The translations under genes and the position numbers were made by a program. 64,000 nt of DNA, taken from contig CP171343.1 of NCBI GenBank assembly GCA_043289735.1, positions 248,001-312,000 on the forward strand, written 5' to 3'. Under the pieces are notes generated by a model, which saw only the letters and a program-made list of their open reading frames with translations, was not told where the DNA came from and did not search any database. Shown piece after piece: positions 61,556-64,000 of this stretch; position 1 is the stretch's first letter, and every line of letters begins with the position of its first letter. Source of the stretch: Acetilactobacillus jinshanensis_A (lineage in GTDB: Bacteria > Bacillota > Bacilli > Lactobacillales > Lactobacillaceae).

Positions 61556-61650
61556 ATAAATGTTGTATATATTCAACCCGGACTTGGTTTTGGGATTCCA
61601 CTGACCCATTACTCGGTTTGTGGCACTTTTTTGAAAGGTGGATTTATTTT

Positions 61651-61917
61651 ATGTTAAGTAAAGATACAAAAGCTAAGATTATGAAAAAGTATGCTCAGCA
61701 CGATGGTGATACCGGTTCTTCTGAAGTTCAGATTGCATTATTGACCGCTGACATTGACGAAGTCAGTAACCACATTAAGATGCACAAGAAGGATCACGTA
61801 TCCGCTCGTGGCTTAATGAAGAAGATTGGTCATCGTCGTAACTTACTTCGTTACCTTCGTAATAATGACTTTAATCATTATCATAAGTTAACCCAAAGCT
61901 TAGGCTTACGTCATTAA
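61651..61917 (+). CDS. rpsO: Small ribosomal subunit protein uS15
   Basis: 88-residue 16S-binding protein, four helices: TKAKIMKKYAQHDGDTGSSE, VQIALLTADIDEVSNHIK, HKKDHVSARGLMKKIGHR, RNLLRYLR. Start ATG 61651 behind aaaggtgg; the frame extends upstream to 61618 without ribosome site. Intact. Confidence 0.97.
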   Translation: MLSKDTKAKIMKKYAQHDGDTGSSEVQIALLTADIDEVSNHIKMHKKDHVSARGLMKKIGHRRNLLRYLRNNDFNHYHKLTQSLGLRH

Positions 61918-61946
61918 AATTATTTAATTTGAATTTATTATTTATG

Positions 61947-61983
61947 AATGCGGAATTACTACTTAGTAATTCCGCATTTTTTT
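61947..61983 (+). terminator. Terminator after rpsO
   Basis: A perfect 14-bp stem (aatgcggaattact / agtaattccgcatt) with a four-base loop is followed by T7. It separates rpsO from rnjB. Confidence 0.93.
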
Positions 61984-62081
61984 GTAAATTCATGCGCTTA
62001 AGGAGAATTATATGCTAAACTAGATTTAGTTATATTTTATGTTCGGATAAATAAATTAAAAAGAAATACTTGGGGTGAATT

Positions 62082-63766
62082 ATGAAAAGTAAAGTTGAAA
62101 TTCTCCCACTTGGGGGTATTAGAGAAGTTGGTGAAAACCTGTACGCCGTTGTTATTAACGGTGGAATTTACGTTTTAGACTGTGGATTAAGATATCCTAA
62201 TAATAAAATGTTGGGGATTGACGTCATTATTCCCGACATTACCTATTTAAAACGAAATCGTAATCGAATCGTAGGCGTTTTCTTAACCCAAGGCCATGTA
62301 GAATCCATTGGGGCACTGCCGTATTTCTTACGGGAATTTAACGTACCGGTATTTGGGTCTAAATTTACGATTGCAATGGCTAAGCATTTGGTTCATCGAC
62401 ATAAGGCGACTCGACATTTTAATAAATTTAACGTTATTAATCCGAATAGCGAAATTATTTTTCACGACGTAGTGGTGACTTTCTTTAACACTACCCATTC
62501 GGTTCCTGAATCGATGGGGATCGTGTTAAATACTAAAGAAGGTCAGATCGTTTATACGGGTAACTTTAAATTTGATCCGACCGTTTACAAAAATTATCGA
62601 ACGAACTTAATTCAATTGGGTGAAATCGGTAAAAAGGGCGTCTTAGCATTGTTAGGTGATTCGGCAAATGCCGAAAATTATCATGAAAACGTGCCAGAAT
62701 TAAAAGTTAGACATTATTTAACCTATTTATTTGGTCATCGGCACAATCGAATTATTGTGGGCTGCCGAGCCAGTAATTTAATTCGAATTCAGCAGATCTT
62801 TGATGCGGCTTTTAAATCCCATCGTAAAGTTTGCTTAATGCATCCTCATTTAGAAGCTCCAATCATATTAGGCCTGAAGTATCATGAGTTAAGGTTACCC
62901 GCAAAAATATGCTGGTTAAACCCAAGGATATTGGTTCGGTTGACGAATCAAAACTCGTCATTTTGGAGACCGGTAAAATGGGCGAGCCCATGAAATCGTT
63001 GCGACGAATGGCTAGTCAACAAAACGGTTCCGTTAATATTAAGCCTAAAGATTTAGTTATTATCGCAACGGCACCCAATCATTCGATGGAAGTTCAGGTT
63101 GCTGAAACGAAAGACGCTATTTGTCGAGCGAACGGAATCTTTAGAATGGTTACCGATGAATTTAATATTACGGATAACGCTAGTCGACGAGATATGCAAT
63201 TGATTATTGATTTGATGCATCCGAAGTATCTGATTCCGGTACTAGGTGAATATCGAGTTCTAGAAGCATATGCTAAGTTAGCCCGTGAAATGGGATTCCC
63301 AAAGAATCGGATTATTATTCCGTCTAAAGGTAGTCCACTAGTATATAACGGTCATCGAATGACGTACGGTAAGTCGGTTCCTGCTGGTGACACCATCGTT
63401 GATGGTAGCGGCGTTGGCGACGTTGGCAATATTGTATTAAGAGATCGTAAAGTGCTATCTGAAGATGGTATCTTTATTGCGGTCGTTACTATTGATCATA
63501 AGACCGGTCAAGTCGTAGCTGATCCTAAAATAAAATCACGAGGCTTTATTTATGTCAGCTTAAATAAATCTCTAATTAATAAGAGTTCCCAATTAGTAAA
63601 GAAAGTCGTTCAAAATGATTTAAATAATAATCATTACGATTGGAGTTATCTGAAGCAGGGAATTCGTGATACCTTGGGATCTTACTTATATAAAGCAACT
63701 ACTCATCATCCGGTTATTATGCCCGTGATTATGGAGATTAATCGCTCCTATAAAGATCCTTATTGA
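62082..63766 (+). pseudogene. rnjB: Ribonuclease J2, one frameshift
   Basis: Paralogue and partner of RNase J1 in the J1/J2 complex. ILPLGGIREVGENLYAVVING starts the beta-lactamase domain. Its metal motif is degenerate (TQGHVESIGALP for HGHEDHIGG), as is usual for the weakly active J2. GDSANAENYHENVPE and the beta-CASP region follow. Frame 1 ends at 62993. True continuation RKNMLVKPKDIGSV is in the next frame from about 62897, to DVGNIVLRDRKVLSEDGIF and 63766. The slip is near the A5 run at 62901-62905. Repaired length is about 560. Ribosome site cttggggtg. Confidence 0.9.
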
Positions 63767-63771
63767 GTAAC

Positions 63772-64000
63772 ATGAAAGCAAAATGGACGAATAAACAAGC
63801 CTTTAATAAATACATAAGTGCTCGTCAAGATTTTACAAGAGGCCGTTATAAATTAGCAATTAATAAATTGATTTCATTAGATTTGGTTACTAAAAACGAT
63901 GACGTTAATCATTTACTGGTTAAATGTCTGTATCGTCAAAGATCCTATAATGATGCGGAACAAGTATTATTAGCCGATGTTAATTCCTATACCGTTAATG
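63772..64000 (+). CDS. Start of an unknown, probably TPR-like protein (cut by window end)
   Basis: ATG 63772 opens 76 codons with no stop before the window ends: MKAKWTNKQAFNKYISARQD, GRYKLAINKLISLDLVTKND, CLYRQRSYNDAEQVLLADVN. Helix pairs with the spacing seen in tetratricopeptide repeats (GRYKLAINKLI, RSYNDAEQVLL) suggest a TPR scaffold. It begins five bases after the rnjB stop, with only a poor ribosome site, so it is probably translated with rnjB. Confidence 0.6.
   Translation, partial: MKAKWTNKQAFNKYISARQDFTRGRYKLAINKLISLDLVTKNDDVNHLLVKCLYRQRSYNDAEQVLLADVNSYTVN

Overview
The window is a Firmicutes chromosome segment from a low-GC, rod-type lactic acid bacterium of the Lactobacillaceae. 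The evidence is the 16S sequence, PTS HPr with His15 and Ser46, the glycolipid and lipoteichoic acid genes, the DUF3397-rsmH-ftsL-pbp-mraY-murD-murG-divIB-ftsA-ftsZ cluster, the desulfurase-DUF1831-mnmA block, RNA polymerase epsilon next to RNase J1, and the typA-ftsW-ylbG-rsmD-coaD-sepM-comE-holA-rpsT/rpsO-rnjB order. Genus cannot be fixed from this sequence alone. No insertion sequence, prophage, CRISPR array or plasmid gene is visible; this is core chromosome throughout.

Layout. 1-2.5 kb: end of release factor 3 and a C69 dipeptidase. 2.6-5.1 kb: clpE on the minus strand, with a CtsR box exactly filling its promoter spacer. 5.1-7.2 kb: ptsH-ptsI. 7.2-12.4 kb: an envelope block that makes the glycolipid anchor (lafA, lafB), has a membrane flippase-like protein, and polymerises lipoteichoic acid (ltaS). 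12.5-18.1 kb: an rRNA operon (16S-23S-5S, no spacer tRNA) followed by tRNA-Asn, -Ser, -Glu, -fMet and -Asp. 18.1-24.1 kb: a metallo-hydrolase and the mecA-coiA-spxH-relQ-nadK-rluD-trmL neighbourhood. 24.0-36.3 kb: the division and cell wall cluster ending in ylmG-ylmH-divIVA. 36.3-39.4 kb: ileS behind a T-box. 39.4-48.2 kb: cold shock protein, mtnN, tRNA thiolation genes (desulfurase, DUF1831, mnmA), a phosphatase, a TPR protein, recD2 and an aldo/keto reductase. A two-base assembly gap lies at 48239-48240. 48.2-52 kb: RNase J1, rpoY, an unknown membrane protein and peptide deformylase. 52-64 kb: typA, ftsW, ylbG, rsmD, coaD, sepM, comEA/EB/EC, holA, rpsT, rpsO, RNase J2 and the start of a further protein.

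The most striking property is the number of broken reading frames in genes that should be essential (ptsI, nadK, pbp2x, murG, divIB, ftsW, coaD, holA). Many are one-base indels that restore perfect homology in the next frame. Others look like internal deletions of tens to hundreds of bases (mecA, ftsL, divIB, coaD, comEC). The lesions are not evenly spread: 36.5-43.9 kb and the long genes clpE, ltaS, ileS, typA, rnjA, murD and ftsZ are clean, while 54-61 kb is riddled. Single-base lesions may be assembly error or may be rescued by slippage. The competence genes (coiA, comEA, comEC, with the adaptor mecA) carry larger losses and could be real decay. Until reads are checked, each broken gene is reported over its full span, with the break points in the notes.
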